Origin: Pseudomonas graminis
GTDB lineage: Bacteria; Pseudomonadota; Gammaproteobacteria; Pseudomonadales; Pseudomonadaceae
Length of the DNA: 64,000 nucleotides
Assembly (NCBI RefSeq): GCF_001705435.1
Contig: NZ_MDEN01000057.1
Location: 124,001 to 188,000 of the forward strand
Direction of reading: 5' to 3'
Shown here: piece by piece, positions 31,843 through 41,355 of the stretch
How positions within the stretch are numbered: position 1 is the first letter of the stretch
Layout: each line of letters opens with the position of its first letter
Made by a program: the position numbers and the translations under genes
The notes under the pieces: model-generated
Databases searched by the model: none
Told to the model about the DNA's origin: nothing
Seen by the model: only the letters and a program-made list of their open reading frames with translations

Positions 31843-33141
31843 ATGACCCATCGTATTGTGATTGTCGGCGGAGGCGCTGGCGGTCTGGAACTGGCTACCC
31901 GTCTGGGTAAAACCCTCGGCAAGAAAGGCAAGGCCAGCGTCACGCTGGTGGACGCCAATCTGACCCACATCTGGAAACCGCTGCTGCACGAAGTGGCCGC
32001 CGGTTCGCTCAACTCTTATGAGGACGAACTGAACTACGTGGCGCAAGCCAAGTGGAACCATTTTCAGTTTCAGATGGGCCGCATGACCGGGCTGGACCGC
32101 GAGAACAAGCAGATCCACCTGGCCGAGACCCTCGACGAAAACGGCAATGCGCTGGTCCCGGCGCGCAGCCTGGATTACGACTCGCTGGTCATTTCCGTGG
32201 GCAGCACGACCAATGATTTCGGCACCAAAGGCGCGGCTGAGCACTGCCTTTTCCTCGACACGCGCAAGCAGGCCGAGCGCTTCCATCAGCAATTGCTGAA
32301 TCGCTATTTGCAGGCCCACGCCAGCCAGAACGATGCGGCCGAAGAAATCAACGTCGCCATCGTCGGTGCCGGTGCGACCGGTGTCGAGCTGGCCGCAGAG
32401 CTGCACAACGCTGCGCACGAACTGGCGGCTTACGGGCTCGGCCAGATCAAGCCGGAAAACCTGCGCATCACCGTGATCGAGGCCGGGCCGCGCGTCCTCC
32501 CCGCACTGCCGGAGCGTATTGGCGGCCCGGTACACAAGACGCTGGAGAAACTCGGCGTGACGGTGCTGACCAACTCGGCGGTCAGCGAGGTGACGGCTGA
32601 CAGCCTGGTGACTGCGACCGGTCAGGTGATTCCTGCAACGCTGAAGGTCTGGGCGGCGGGCATCCGCGCTCCGGCGTTTCTGGAGGGCATCGCCGGTCTT
32701 GAGACCAACCGCATCAATCAGCTGCAGGTGCGTCCGACGCTACAGACCACCCGCGACGACAGTATCTTCGCCTTCGGCGACTGCGCGGCCTGCCCGCAAA
32801 AAGGCACCGACCGCAATGTCCCGCCCCGTGCGCAAGCGGCGCATCAACAAGCGTCGTTGCTGGTGAAATCGCTGAAGCTGCGCATCGAGGGCGGCACGCT
32901 GCCCGAGTATCGCTATCAGGACTACGGCTCGCTGATCTCGCTGTCGAAGTTCTCGGCAGTCGGTAATCTGATGGGGAATCTGACCGGCAGTGTCATGCTC
33001 GAAGGCTGGCTGGCGCGGATGTTCTACGTTTCGCTGTACCGCATGCACCAGATGGCACTCTACGGCATGTTCCGCACGTTGATGCTCATGCTGGGCAGCC
33101 GAATCGGCCGCGGCACCGAGCCACGGATGAAGCTGCACTAA
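31843..33141 (+). CDS. ndh: Type II NADH dehydrogenase (NDH-2)
   Basis: A 432-residue single-subunit flavoprotein that oxidises NADH and reduces quinone without pumping protons. The FAD-binding motif VGGGAGGLELATRLG is at residues 5-20 and the NADH-binding motif VGAGATGVELAAELH near 170. The conserved FAFGDCAACP closes the FAD site. C-terminal amphipathic helices (MLEGWLARMFYVSLYRMHQM) attach it to the inner membrane. Length and motifs match the family fully. Confidence 0.95.
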   Translation: MTHRIVIVGGGAGGLELATRLGKTLGKKGKASVTLVDANLTHIWKPLLHEVAAGSLNSYEDELNYVAQAKWNHFQFQMGRMTGLDRENKQIHLAETLDENGNALVPARSLDYDSLVISVGSTTNDFGTKGAAEHCLFLDTRKQAERFHQQLLNRYLQAHASQNDAAEEINVAIVGAGATGVELAAELHNAAHELAAYGLGQIKPENLRITVIEAGPRVLPALPERIGGPVHKTLEKLGVTVLTNSAVSEVTADSLVTATGQVIPATLKVWAAGIRAPAFLEGIAGLETNRINQLQVRPTLQTTRDDSIFAFGDCAACPQKGTDRNVPPRAQAAHQQASLLVKSLKLRIEGGTLPEYRYQDYGSLISLSKFSAVGNLMGNLTGSVMLEGWLARMFYVSLYRMHQMALYGMFRTLMLMLGSRIGRGTEPRMKLH

Positions 33142-33158
33142 GGCTCAGTCCTACAGGT

Positions 33159-33178
33159 CCGCCGCGCCAGTGCGGCGG
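33159..33178. terminator. Hairpin between convergent ndh and cyclase genes
   Basis: CCGCCGC and GCGGCGG pair across a six-base loop 17 bases after ndh. There is no T-run, so it is at best a weak or factor-assisted terminator. Confidence 0.35.
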
Positions 33179-33243
33179 GCCTCATTCCTCGACATTCTGC
33201 ACAACCTACCCCGCAACTCGTCTGCCACGAGCGCACGCCTGCG

Positions 33244-34644
33244 CTAAGGCATCACCTGCCCTTTGCCCAGATGCTTGGCCTTGTACATCCAGCGGTCGGC
33301 TTCGCGCATGAGTTCGTCAGGAGCCTTGCCCGAGCCGGGTTCGTACATGGAAAAGCCGATACTGGCGTTGCAGCGAATGACATCGCCTTTGATCGTGAGG
33401 GGCTGTGCAATCGCGACGAGGAGTTTCTGAGCCACTTCGCGGGCCTCCTCCACACCCGGCGTGATGCCTTCCAGGATCACGATGAATTCATCACCGGCCA
33501 GCCGCACCAGGCTGTCAGTCCTGCGAATGCAGCTCTGCAAACGTGTGGAAACAGCGCGCAGCAGATCATCCCCGGCATCGTGCCCGTAACTGTCGTTGAT
33601 GACTTTGAACCCATCCAGATCGATGAACATCAACGCCAGCTGCAACCTGGAGCGGTCGGCACGGGCCTGAGCGATCGGCAACAGCGAGTCCAGCGCGCGG
33701 CGATTGTGCAGGCCGGTCAGGGCGTCATGTCGGGCTTCCTGCTCAAGCTCTTTGCGCGCTTGAATGTTCTGAATGATGGAGATGAAATATTCCAGCTCTC
33801 CGGCTTCGGACAGCTTCTTCGTGACGCTCAGATTGACCCAGACCGAGCTGCCGTTTTTGCGCAGGTAGCGCTTCTCCATCTGGTAGCTGTTGATTTGGCC
33901 GACACTCAACTGATGCAGCATCTCAAGATCACTGTCCAGATCGTCGGGGTGAGTGATGTCCTGAAACGTCAGGTGCTTGAGCTCATCGGGTGCGTAGCCA
34001 AGGACGTCGCACAGCGCGGCGTTGACGCTGATCCAGCCACCATCCGGCGCAACCAGCGCAATGCCCACCGAGGCCAGCTCGAACATCGAGCGATAGCCTG
34101 CCTCGCTGGCCTGAAACATTGCTTCGGAGCGGTTCTTCTGAATCCGCGTCAGCATCAGGTTTTCCCGCAGCTGCATTTCGCGGCTGACGATCTCGGCCAG
34201 GTCGTGGAGGATGGACAGCTCGTCTGGGGTAAGGATTCTGGGCCGTGCGTCAATGGCGCAAAGCGTGCCCACAGCGAAGCCCTGGCTGGTGCGTATGGGT
34301 ACGCCGGCATAAAAGCGGACATGGGGATCGCCGGTGACCAGTTGGCTGTTGCAGAACCGCGCGTCCTCGATGGCATCGGGCACCACAAGCTCGGTGGCCT
34401 CAAGGATGGCGTGCGCACAGAAAGCGAGCTCCCGCGGCAACTCGACAGCCTCAAGCCCCACTCGGGACTTGAACCACTGGCGGTCCTGATCCACCAGCGA
34501 TATCAGGGCAATCGGCACGTTCAGCACTTGCGCCACCAGACGAGTGATCCGGTCCAGCGCGACCTCGGGTGGGGTGCCGAGTACTTCGAGAAGATGCAGC
34601 GCTTCAAGTCGCTGTTGCTCGAATGAAGGAGTTGGCGACTTCAT
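33244..34644 (-). CDS. GAF-PAS-GGDEF diguanylate cyclase
   Basis: A 466-residue cytosolic signalling protein. A GAF domain covers about residues 25-160 (VLNVPIALISLVDQDRQWFK and FYAGVPIRTSQGFAVGTLCA), then a PAS domain at about 185-295 with a PAC-like end (EYFISIIQNIQARKE), then the cyclase domain. The active site near 383 reads AGDEF instead of GGDEF, a variant seen in active enzymes. The inhibitory I-site RRTD lies five residues before it. It would make c-di-GMP in response to a ligand or redox signal on GAF or PAS. No EAL domain is present. Confidence 0.92.
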   Translation of the reverse strand: MKSPTPSFEQQRLEALHLLEVLGTPPEVALDRITRLVAQVLNVPIALISLVDQDRQWFKSRVGLEAVELPRELAFCAHAILEATELVVPDAIEDARFCNSQLVTGDPHVRFYAGVPIRTSQGFAVGTLCAIDARPRILTPDELSILHDLAEIVSREMQLRENLMLTRIQKNRSEAMFQASEAGYRSMFELASVGIALVAPDGGWISVNAALCDVLGYAPDELKHLTFQDITHPDDLDSDLEMLHQLSVGQINSYQMEKRYLRKNGSSVWVNLSVTKKLSEAGELEYFISIIQNIQARKELEQEARHDALTGLHNRRALDSLLPIAQARADRSRLQLALMFIDLDGFKVINDSYGHDAGDDLLRAVSTRLQSCIRRTDSLVRLAGDEFIVILEGITPGVEEAREVAQKLLVAIAQPLTIKGDVIRCNASIGFSMYEPGSGKAPDELMREADRWMYKAKHLGKGQVMP

Positions 34645-34766
34645 AACACGGCCGATCCTGAAAAGACTGCCTGAAGTCTATACCCGGCCTCATGAATCCG
34701 CACCGGAGCGACGTGTAAATAACTGACTTGGCCGTGGCAATTGATCACGCTATCAAAAAAGAAATT

Positions 34767-34783
34767 CTGTCACGCCTTGTCAT
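34767..34783 (+). promoter_or_regulatory. Candidate Pho box upstream of pstS
   Basis: CTGTCAC and TTGTCAT are two PhoB half-sites in direct orientation, but 10 bases apart instead of the usual 11. They lie about 70-90 bases before the pstS start, consistent with phosphate control. Confidence 0.4.
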
Positions 34784-34855
34784 AAAAACGTGCTGTTTGC
34801 TGTGATCCCATCAACGCATCTCACCCCGATGTCGCTCGATTACAGGAAGTCATCC

Positions 34856-35890
34856 ATGTCGCAGCTCTCCCGACTGATGCTGGCCGCAGGCCTTGGCATC
34901 GCGCTCAATCTATCCATGGCCGCTACGGCAGGCGCAGCGTCCGAGGTCACCGGCGCCGGCTCCACGTTCATTTACCCGGTGCTGTACAAGTGGGCGACTG
35001 ACTACAACCAGAAGACCCAGATCAAGGTTAACTACCAATACATCGGCTCTGGCGCAGGGATTGCGCTGATCAAGGAAGGCGCCGTGGATTTCGGTGCGAC
35101 CGACCGGCCGATGAGCTCGGCAGACCTGCAATCCTTCGGGCTGCAGCAGTTTCCCTCTGTGATCGGCGGCATCGTACCGGTCATCAACATCGCTTCGATA
35201 AAACCCGGCACCCTGAAATTCACAGGCCCAGTGCTGGCCGACATCTACCTGGGGAAGATCAGCAAATGGAATGACCCGGCCCTCGCCGCCCTGAACCCGG
35301 GCGTGAAATTGCCTGACGCGAAAATCAGCGTCGTGTACCGCTCGGATGATTCCGGCACCACGTTTAACTGGGTCAGCTATCTGGCGAAGGTCAGCCCGCA
35401 ATGGAAGAGTCAGCTCGGGGCAGGCGCATCGGTGCACTGGCCGGTGGGCATGGGCAGCAAGGGCAGCGAGGGCGTGGCGACGTACGTGAAACAGGTGCCG
35501 AACTCGATCGGCTACGTCGAGTACGCCTACGTCAAACAGCAGAAGTTGAATTATGGGCTGTTGCAGAACGCTGCCGGCACGTTCGTGACGCCGAGCACCG
35601 AAAGCTTTCAGGCGGCAGCCGCGACGGCAGACTGGAAAAACGCGAAGGATTTTGACCTGTCGATGCTCGACGCGCCGGGGGAAAACGCTTACCCGATCAC
35701 CGCCGCGACGTTCATCGTGATGTACAGGCAACCCAAGGACGCTGATCGTCAGAAGACCGTCCAGGATTTCTTTCGCTGGACGCTGGAGAGCGGGCAGGAA
35801 CACGCACGCTCTCTGGACTTCGCGCCGATCCCGGATGACCTGAAAAATCAGATCGAGGCGTACTGGGCTAATCCGCCCAAGGCTCAGTGA
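34856..35890 (+). CDS. pstS: Phosphate ABC transporter substrate-binding protein
   Basis: A 344-residue periplasmic protein from ATG 34856, with AGGAAG upstream; a longer frame from 34790 lacks a leader-like start. The signal peptide ends near ATAGA. Phosphate-binding regions are visible: TGAGSTFIYPVLYKWA, GSGAGIALIKEGAVDFGATD and VYRSDDSGTTFNWVSYLAKV. It captures phosphate for PstCAB under PhoB control. The pstCAB genes do not follow; a terminator and tRNAs do, so this copy stands alone. Confidence 0.93.
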   Translation: MSQLSRLMLAAGLGIALNLSMAATAGAASEVTGAGSTFIYPVLYKWATDYNQKTQIKVNYQYIGSGAGIALIKEGAVDFGATDRPMSSADLQSFGLQQFPSVIGGIVPVINIASIKPGTLKFTGPVLADIYLGKISKWNDPALAALNPGVKLPDAKISVVYRSDDSGTTFNWVSYLAKVSPQWKSQLGAGASVHWPVGMGSKGSEGVATYVKQVPNSIGYVEYAYVKQQKLNYGLLQNAAGTFVTPSTESFQAAAATADWKNAKDFDLSMLDAPGENAYPITAATFIVMYRQPKDADRQKTVQDFFRWTLESGQEHARSLDFAPIPDDLKNQIEAYWANPPKAQ

Positions 35891-35902
35891 AAGCCAGAAA
35901 CG

Positions 35903-35930
35903 AAAAAAGCGTCCCGAAGGACGCTTTTTT
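35903..35930. terminator. Rho-independent terminator after pstS
   Basis: AAAAAAGCGTCC and GGACGCTTTTTT form a stem with a four-base loop and A/T runs on both sides, 12 bases after the pstS stop. It can also end the minus-strand tRNA transcript. Confidence 0.9.
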
Positions 35931-35992
35931 GTAGCTTCAGCGCGAGTGGCGTTGAAGCGGTATTTTCTGCCCGGATACTGCTTAGGCGAAAA

Positions 35993-36069
35993 TGGTCGGG
36001 GTAAGGGGATTCGAACTCCTGACATCCTGCTCCCAAAGCAGGCGCGCTACCGGACTGCGCTATACCCCG
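35993..36069 (-). tRNA. tRNA-Pro (anticodon UGG), copy 1
   Basis: On the minus strand it begins CGGGGTATAGCGCAGTCCGG and ends TACCCCGACCA. The loop TTTGGGA gives anticodon TGG. All stems close and CCA is encoded. It is identical over 77 bases to the second copy at 36245-36321. Confidence 0.96.
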
Positions 36070-36162
36070 GTGAAACATGAAAACACCCTAAGGCGTTTCC
36101 AGAGCGGGTGACGCGAATGGCGTCACTCCCTAAGATCCAACCCGATGAAGCCAGGTCAAAAA

Positions 36163-36238
36163 TGGTGGGTCGTGTGGGATTCGAACCTACGACCAATTGG
36201 TTAAAAGCCAACTGCTCTACCAACTGAGCTAACGACCC
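36163..36238 (-). tRNA. tRNA-Lys (anticodon UUU)
   Basis: On the minus strand it begins GGGTCGTTAGCTCAGTTGG and ends CACGACCCACCA. The loop CTTTTAA gives anticodon TTT. It is enclosed by the two identical tRNA-Pro genes. Confidence 0.96.
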
Positions 36239-36244
36239 AAATAA

Positions 36245-36321
36245 TGGTCGGGGTAAGGGGATTCGAACTCCTGACATCCTGCTCCCAAAGCAGGCGCGCT
36301 ACCGGACTGCGCTATACCCCG
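36245..36321 (-). tRNA. tRNA-Pro (anticodon UGG), copy 2
   Basis: Identical in all 77 bases to the copy at 35993-36069. The spacing to tRNA-Lys is six bases. It appears to be part of one minus-strand tRNA transcript ordered Asn-Pro-Lys-Pro. Confidence 0.96.
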
Positions 36322-36341
36322 ACGGTACTACCTCTTGAAAT

Positions 36342-36417
36342 TGGCTCCGTGACCAGGACTCGAACCTGGGACCCAATGATTAACAGTCATTTGCTCTACC
36401 GACTGAGCTATCACGGA
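36342..36417 (-). tRNA. tRNA-Asn (anticodon GUU)
   Basis: On the minus strand it begins TCCGTGATAGCTCAGTCGG and ends TCACGGAGCCA. The loop CTGTTAA gives anticodon GTT. It is the first tRNA of the cluster in transcription order. Confidence 0.96.
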
Positions 36418-36420
36418 ACG

Positions 36421-36765
36421 ATCTTTTCAAATCTATCAATTTCAGATGCAGCGTTTGACGCACTTCAACACAACAAATTCAGTAATTTCGCACCAAACGA
36501 ATCTGGCGTTTACCTCACTGAACCTACCGCATTTTCAGCCTCTTCGACCTGTCTGCATCGCTGCGTTCACGTCTCTGAGGCGCGCTATTCTACATTTCCA
36601 GAAACACCTGTCAACCCTCTAAATTGCTTTCAAGACAATGATTTGCGAATTTTTTGCGGATCGCCCTCAACCTCGCGAAAATCCTGCGCTCGGCGAATAA
36701 ATCACCCCGCATAAAAAAGGGCCCCCACCAGGAGAGCCCTCTGCGCCTCTATATAGAAGTGCGGA
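36421..36765. other. Region between tRNA-Asn and clpB
   Basis: An AT-rich gap without a convincing gene. It should hold the promoter of the tRNA cluster (minus strand) and, at 36714-36745, the clpB terminator. Confidence 0.5.
36714..36745 (-). terminator. Terminator after clpB
   Basis: On the minus strand AGGGCTCTCC-TGGT-GGGGGCCCT forms a stem followed by six T residues, about 20 bases after the clpB stop. Confidence 0.75.
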
Positions 36766-39330
36766 TCAGCCAAAGACGATCTCGTCGTCCTGCACCGTGC
36801 CTCTGATGCTGGTACCAGGCATGAAGCCACCCGACAGAATCAACTGAGCCAGCGGGTTTTCGATCCAGCGCTGGATGGCCCGCTTGAGCGGCCGCGCGCC
36901 ATACACAGGGTCGTAGCCGACAGCGATCAGCTTGTCCATCGCCTCGCTGGACAGCTCCAGCCCCAGATCGCGCTCCGCCAGACGCTTGCGCAGGCGGCCG
37001 AGTTGGATCTCGGTGATGCCTGCGATCTGATCGCGGGCCAGCGGTTCGAAGATCACCACTTCGTCCACCCGATTGATGAACTCCGGACGGAAGTGCGTGG
37101 TGAGCGCATCCATGACCGCCGCGCGCTGCCCTTCCCGATCGCCCACCAGCTCCTGGATGCGAGCCGAGCCGAGGTTGGAGGTCATGACGATCACGGTATT
37201 ACGGAAATCCACCGTACGCCCGTGACTGTCGGTCAGACGCCCGTCTTCGAGCACTTGCAGCAGGACGTTGAAGACGTCCGGGTGCGCTTTCTCGACTTCG
37301 TCCAGCAGGATGACCGAGTAAGGCTTGCGGCGTACCGCTTCGGTCAGATAACCGCCCTCTTCGTACCCGACATAGCCAGGTGGCGCGCCGATCAGACGAG
37401 CCACGGAATGTTTCTCCATGAACTCAGACATGTCGATGCGCACCATGGCCTCTTCGGTGTCGAACAGGAACTCCGCCAGCGCCTTGCACAGCTCGGTCTT
37501 ACCCACACCGGTTGGGCCGAGGAACATAAACGAGCCGCTCGGACGATTCGGGTCCGACAACCCGGCACGCGACCGGCGCACCGCGTTGGCCACGGCGACG
37601 ACCGCTTCGTTCTGGCCGATCACCCGCTGGTGCAGCAGCTCTTCCATCTTCAGCAGCTTGTCACGCTCGCCTTCGAGCATCTTCGAAACCGGAATGCCGG
37701 TCCACTTGGACACGACTTCGGCAATCTCTTCCTCGGTCACCTTGCTGCGCAGCAACTGGTTTTCCGGCTTGCCGTGCTGGTCGACCATCTGCAGGCTGCG
37801 TTCCAGATCGGGAATCACGCCGTATTGCAATTCGGCCATGCGGTTGAGGTCGCCCTTACGCCGCGCCGCTTCCAGTTCCTGGCGGGACTGCTCGATCTTC
37901 TGCTGGATCTGTGCAGAACCGGTCACTTCCGCTTTTTCAGAGGTCCAGATTTCTTCGAGGTCGGCGTATTCCCGCTCAAGGCGCTGAATCTCTTCCTGGA
38001 GTTTTTCCAGGCGCTTGATCGCGGCCTCGTCGTCTTCCTTCTTCAGCGCCTGCGCTTCCACCTTCAGCTGGATCAGGCGACGTTCAAGACGGTCGAGCAC
38101 TTCCGGCTTGGAGTCGATCTCCATGCGGATGCGGCTGGCGGCTTCGTCGATCAGGTCGATGGCTTTGTCCGGCAGTTGCCGGTCGGTGATGTAGCGGTGG
38201 CTGAGCTTGGCGGCCGCAATGATTGCGCCGTCAGTAATCGCCACCTTGTGGTGAACCTCATAGCGCTCTTTGAGGCCGCGCAAGATGGCGATGGTGTCTT
38301 CTTCGCTCGGCTCATCCACCAGCACTTTCTGGAAGCGACGCTCGAGGGCAGCGTCCTTCTCTATGTATTGGCGGTACTCGTTGAGCGTCGTGGCGCCCAC
38401 GCAATGCAACTCACCCCGGGCCAGCGCCGGCTTGAGCATGTTGCCGGCATCCATCGAGCCTTCGGCCTTGCCGGCACCGACCATGGTGTGCAGCTCGTCG
38501 ATGAACAGGATGATCTGCCCTTCCTGCTTCGACAGTTCGTTGAGCAGGCCTTTCAGGCGCTCTTCGAATTCGCCACGGAACTTGGCACCCGCGATCAGTG
38601 CGCCCATATCCAGCGACAGCAGACGCTTGCCTCGCAGCCCGTCCGGCACTTCGCCGTTGATGATGCGCTGGGCAAGGCCCTCGGCGATGGCGGTTTTACC
38701 CACGCCAGGCTCACCGATCAGCACAGGGTTGTTCTTGGTCCGACGCTGCAGTACCTGGATGGTCCGACGGATCTCGTCGTCGCGGCCAATCACCGGGTCG
38801 AGCTTGCCTTCCTCGGCGCGCTTGGTCAGGTCGACGGTGTACTTGTCCAGCGCCTGACGGGATTCCTCTGCGTTCGGGTCGTTGACGGCATCGCCGCCCC
38901 GCAGGTTGCTAATGGCGTTTTCCAGGGCTTTCTTGCTGACGCCCTGGCCGAGCAGGAGCTTGCCGAGTTTGCTGTTCTCGTCCATCGCGGCGAGCAACAC
39001 CAGCTCGCTGGAGATGAACTGATCGCCCTTCTGCTGAGCCAGGCGATCGGCCTGGTTCAACAGGCGCGCCAGGTCCTGCGACATGTTCACGTCGCCAGTC
39101 GGGTTCTGGATCTTCGGCAGTTGGTCGAGCTCTTTGGTCAGCGCGGTGCGCAGGCTGTTGATATCGAAGCCCACTTGCAGCAGCAAAGGCTTGATCGAAC
39201 CGCCCTGCTGCTCAAGCAGCGCCTGCATCAGGTGCGCGGGTTCGATAGCCGGATGGTCCAGGCCCACCGCCAGTGATTGAGAATCTGAGAGAGCGAGTTG
39301 TAATTTGCTGGTTAAACGGTCAATACGCAT
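36766..39330 (-). CDS. clpB: ClpB disaggregase chaperone
   Basis: An 854-residue Hsp100 ATPase that pulls proteins out of aggregates with DnaK. Order of features: Clp-N repeats ([31 protein letters not shown]), first AAA domain with Walker A GEPGVGKT near 206, coiled-coil middle domain (about 410-525, rich in E/R/L), second AAA domain with Walker A GPTGVGKT near 605 and Walker [15 protein letters not shown]. The end with DEIVFG is normal. A heat-shock sigma-32 promoter lies upstream. Confidence 0.97.
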   Translation of the reverse strand: MRIDRLTSKLQLALSDSQSLAVGLDHPAIEPAHLMQALLEQQGGSIKPLLLQVGFDINSLRTALTKELDQLPKIQNPTGDVNMSQDLARLLNQADRLAQQKGDQFISSELVLLAAMDENSKLGKLLLGQGVSKKALENAISNLRGGDAVNDPNAEESRQALDKYTVDLTKRAEEGKLDPVIGRDDEIRRTIQVLQRRTKNNPVLIGEPGVGKTAIAEGLAQRIINGEVPDGLRGKRLLSLDMGALIAGAKFRGEFEERLKGLLNELSKQEGQIILFIDELHTMVGAGKAEGSMDAGNMLKPALARGELHCVGATTLNEYRQYIEKDAALERRFQKVLVDEPSEEDTIAILRGLKERYEVHHKVAITDGAIIAAAKLSHRYITDRQLPDKAIDLIDEAASRIRMEIDSKPEVLDRLERRLIQLKVEAQALKKEDDEAAIKRLEKLQEEIQRLEREYADLEEIWTSEKAEVTGSAQIQQKIEQSRQELEAARRKGDLNRMAELQYGVIPDLERSLQMVDQHGKPENQLLRSKVTEEEIAEVVSKWTGIPVSKMLEGERDKLLKMEELLHQRVIGQNEAVVAVANAVRRSRAGLSDPNRPSGSFMFLGPTGVGKTELCKALAEFLFDTEEAMVRIDMSEFMEKHSVARLIGAPPGYVGYEEGGYLTEAVRRKPYSVILLDEVEKAHPDVFNVLLQVLEDGRLTDSHGRTVDFRNTVIVMTSNLGSARIQELVGDREGQRAAVMDALTTHFRPEFINRVDEVVIFEPLARDQIAGITEIQLGRLRKRLAERDLGLELSSEAMDKLIAVGYDPVYGARPLKRAIQRWIENPLAQLILSGGFMPGTSIRGTVQDDEIVFG

Positions 39331-39402
39331 TCTTCACCTTCCTATATGGGCAGGCCGGAGCAATGAACACACCTAATAAAGAAAACCTGCCAGATGGTTC
39401 TT

Positions 39403-39431
39403 TAGATGCGGTCGATTAGGCAGGATTCAAG
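39403..39431 (-). promoter_or_regulatory. Sigma-32 heat-shock promoter of clpB
   Basis: On the minus strand CTTGAA, 14 bases, then CCGCATCTA. The -35 is perfect and the -10 matches eight of nine positions of CCCCATNTA. Transcription would start near 39396, giving a leader of about 65 bases that contains AGGAAGGTGAAG before the clpB ATG. Confidence 0.8.
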
Positions 39432-39504
39432 CGCGCACTGGTTGACATGAGTCAACATTAGCTTGAAGGAGAGGATTCGGGAGGAATGAGTGGAGCGGCG
39501 GAGG

Positions 39505-40245
39505 CTACCGGGCTTCGACCCAGACAAGCGAAGCGAAGCGTCCAGTGCGTGCGCCACGGCGATAAGAGAAGAAGCGCTCATCGTTATAGGTCGAAAAACC
39601 GCCGCCGTAGACCGCTGTGACACCGTGGGCAGCGAGACGCAGACGCGCCAACTGATAGATGTCGGCCATGAATTTGCCGGCGTTGGCGCCCGGCACGAAC
39701 GCATCGGCCGTCTCGGGGTGCATGGCTATAAAGGCTTCACGCACTTCGGGACCGACTTCGAATGCCTGCGGCCCGATGGCAGGGCCAAGCCAGACGAGGA
39801 TGTCGGATGACGCATCGGCAAAACTGTCCACAGTCGCCTCAAGCACACCTGCCGCCAGACCGCGCCAACCTGCATGGGCAGCGGCGACCTGAGTACCGGC
39901 TTTGTTGCAGAACAGCGCCGGCAGGCAATCAGCCGTCATGATGGTGCAGGCAACGCCCGGGGTTCGGCTCCAGCTGGCATCAGCCTGAAGTACATCTGCC
40001 GGTGCAGCCTCGACGACGTCAATACCGTGAACCTGCTTCAGCCATGCAGGCTGAACGTGCAGGCGTGTGGTCAGTGCCGAACGGTTATATGCAACGGCTG
40101 CCGGATCGTCATCAACGTGATCGCCGAGATTGAAGCTGTCGAACGGCGCCACACTGACACCGCCCGAACGCGTCGTGACGCACGCGTTGACACCCGCCGG
40201 CGCAGGCCAGTCGGGAATCAGCCAGTCCGTCACGCGCTCAGTCAT
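39505..40245 (-). CDS. pgeF: Peptidoglycan editing factor PgeF (YfiH, laccase-domain)
   Basis: A 246-residue protein of the multicopper polyphenol oxidase-like family. Conserved blocks: CVTTRSGGVSVAPFDSFNLG, LKQVHGIDVV, MTADCLPALFCN and AAAHAGWRGLAAGVLEATV, with the His and Cys metal-binding residues in place. In E. coli PgeF corrects muropeptide precursors carrying L-Ser in place of L-Ala. It overlaps the rluD stop by four bases and shares an operon with it. Confidence 0.93.
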   Translation of the reverse strand: MTERVTDWLIPDWPAPAGVNACVTTRSGGVSVAPFDSFNLGDHVDDDPAAVAYNRSALTTRLHVQPAWLKQVHGIDVVEAAPADVLQADASWSRTPGVACTIMTADCLPALFCNKAGTQVAAAHAGWRGLAAGVLEATVDSFADASSDILVWLGPAIGPQAFEVGPEVREAFIAMHPETADAFVPGANAGKFMADIYQLARLRLAAHGVTAVYGGGFSTYNDERFFSYRRGARTGRFASLVWVEAR

Positions 40246-41204
40246 CCGATGAACGCTTCGCGGTCTTGCTTGAGCAGGGTCAGCAGCCAGACAAAGTCGT
40301 CCGGCAGCGGCGATTCCCAGCTCATGCGCTTACCGGTCGTCGGATGATCCAGTTCAAGGAAACGCGCATGCAGCGCCTGACGCGGGAAGTGTTTCAGCGA
40401 TTCGACCATGGTGACACTGGCTGCAGGCGGAATCCGGAAACGACCGCCGTAGGCAGGATCGCCGACCAGCGGGAAGTTGATGTGGGCCATGTGCACGCGG
40501 ATCTGGTGGGTACGCCCGGTTTCCAGCTTCACCCGCACGTGGGTGTGCGAACGGAAACGCTCCAGAACCCGGTAATGGCTGACCGCAGGCTTGCCGCCTT
40601 CCATGACCGCCATGCGCTGACGCTGCTGGCCATGACGACCGATGGGTGCGTTGATCTTGCCACCCGAGGTCACCACGCCGATGACGATGCACTCATAGAT
40701 GCGGCTGACGCTGCGATTCTGCAGCTGGGTGACCAGTTGCGTCTGCGCCTGGATGGTCTTGGCGACCACCATAAGACCGGTGGTGTCCTTGTCCAGGCGG
40801 TGCACGATGCCGGCACGCGGGACATTGATGATGTCCGGCACGTGATGCAGCAAAGCGTTGAGCAGAGTGCCGTCGGCATGACCTGCTGCCGGATGCACCA
40901 CCAGACCGGACGGCTTGTTGATCACCAGGATCTGGTCGTCTTCGTAGACGATATCGAGCTCGATGTCCTGCGCGATCCACTCGCCCTGGGCTTCCTGCTC
41001 GGCTTTGAGGAGCAGAACGGCGCCGCCATGAACGATGTCACGCGGGCGCAAAGCGCCGCCATCCACAGTCAGGCGGCCGTCTTTGATCCAGGCAGAAAGG
41101 CGCGAGCGCGAGTGCTCTGCGAATAGTTGGGCGGCGACTTGGTCGAGGCGTTGACCGCCCAATTCGGACGGCACCTCTGCGCGGAGTTCTATGATCTCAG
41201 ACAT
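40242..41204 (-). CDS. rluD: 23S rRNA pseudouridine synthase RluD
   Basis: A 320-residue enzyme making pseudouridines 1911, 1915 and 1917 in helix 69 of 23S rRNA. An N-terminal S4 RNA-binding domain (QRLDQVAAQLFAEHSRSRLS) precedes the catalytic domain with GIVHRLDKDTTGLMVVAKT, whose Asp in HRLDKDT is the nucleophile. MSEIIELRAEV at 41204 is the likely start; seven further codons are open upstream. It is divergent from bamD, the usual arrangement in gamma-proteobacteria. Confidence 0.94.
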   Translation of the reverse strand: MSEIIELRAEVPSELGGQRLDQVAAQLFAEHSRSRLSAWIKDGRLTVDGGALRPRDIVHGGAVLLLKAEQEAQGEWIAQDIELDIVYEDDQILVINKPSGLVVHPAAGHADGTLLNALLHHVPDIINVPRAGIVHRLDKDTTGLMVVAKTIQAQTQLVTQLQNRSVSRIYECIVIGVVTSGGKINAPIGRHGQQRQRMAVMEGGKPAVSHYRVLERFRSHTHVRVKLETGRTHQIRVHMAHINFPLVGDPAYGGRFRIPPAASVTMVESLKHFPRQALHARFLELDHPTTGKRMSWESPLPDDFVWLLTLLKQDREAFIG

Positions 41205-41355
41205 GCTCAAACTAGGAGGTGGCACTGGCCTTTGGTTTCGGCTGTGCGCTTGTGGTTAAATACGGCGTCTTTTGTCCCGGGGGTTCCACGGGGCGCCCAT
41301 CATAACAGGACGGTCCTGCGCAAGACAGCAGGCCGTTATAGGGACGCAAGCCGCC

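Noticed and set aside
37003..39276. A 757-codon open frame opposite clpB
   Set aside because: Antisense to an unmistakable ClpB; composition is that of a reverse-strand shadow.
39336..39350. CCCATATA just before clpB as a sigma-32 -10 element
   Set aside because: No -35 at the proper distance and it would start transcription inside the ribosome site; the promoter at 39403-39431 is better in every respect.
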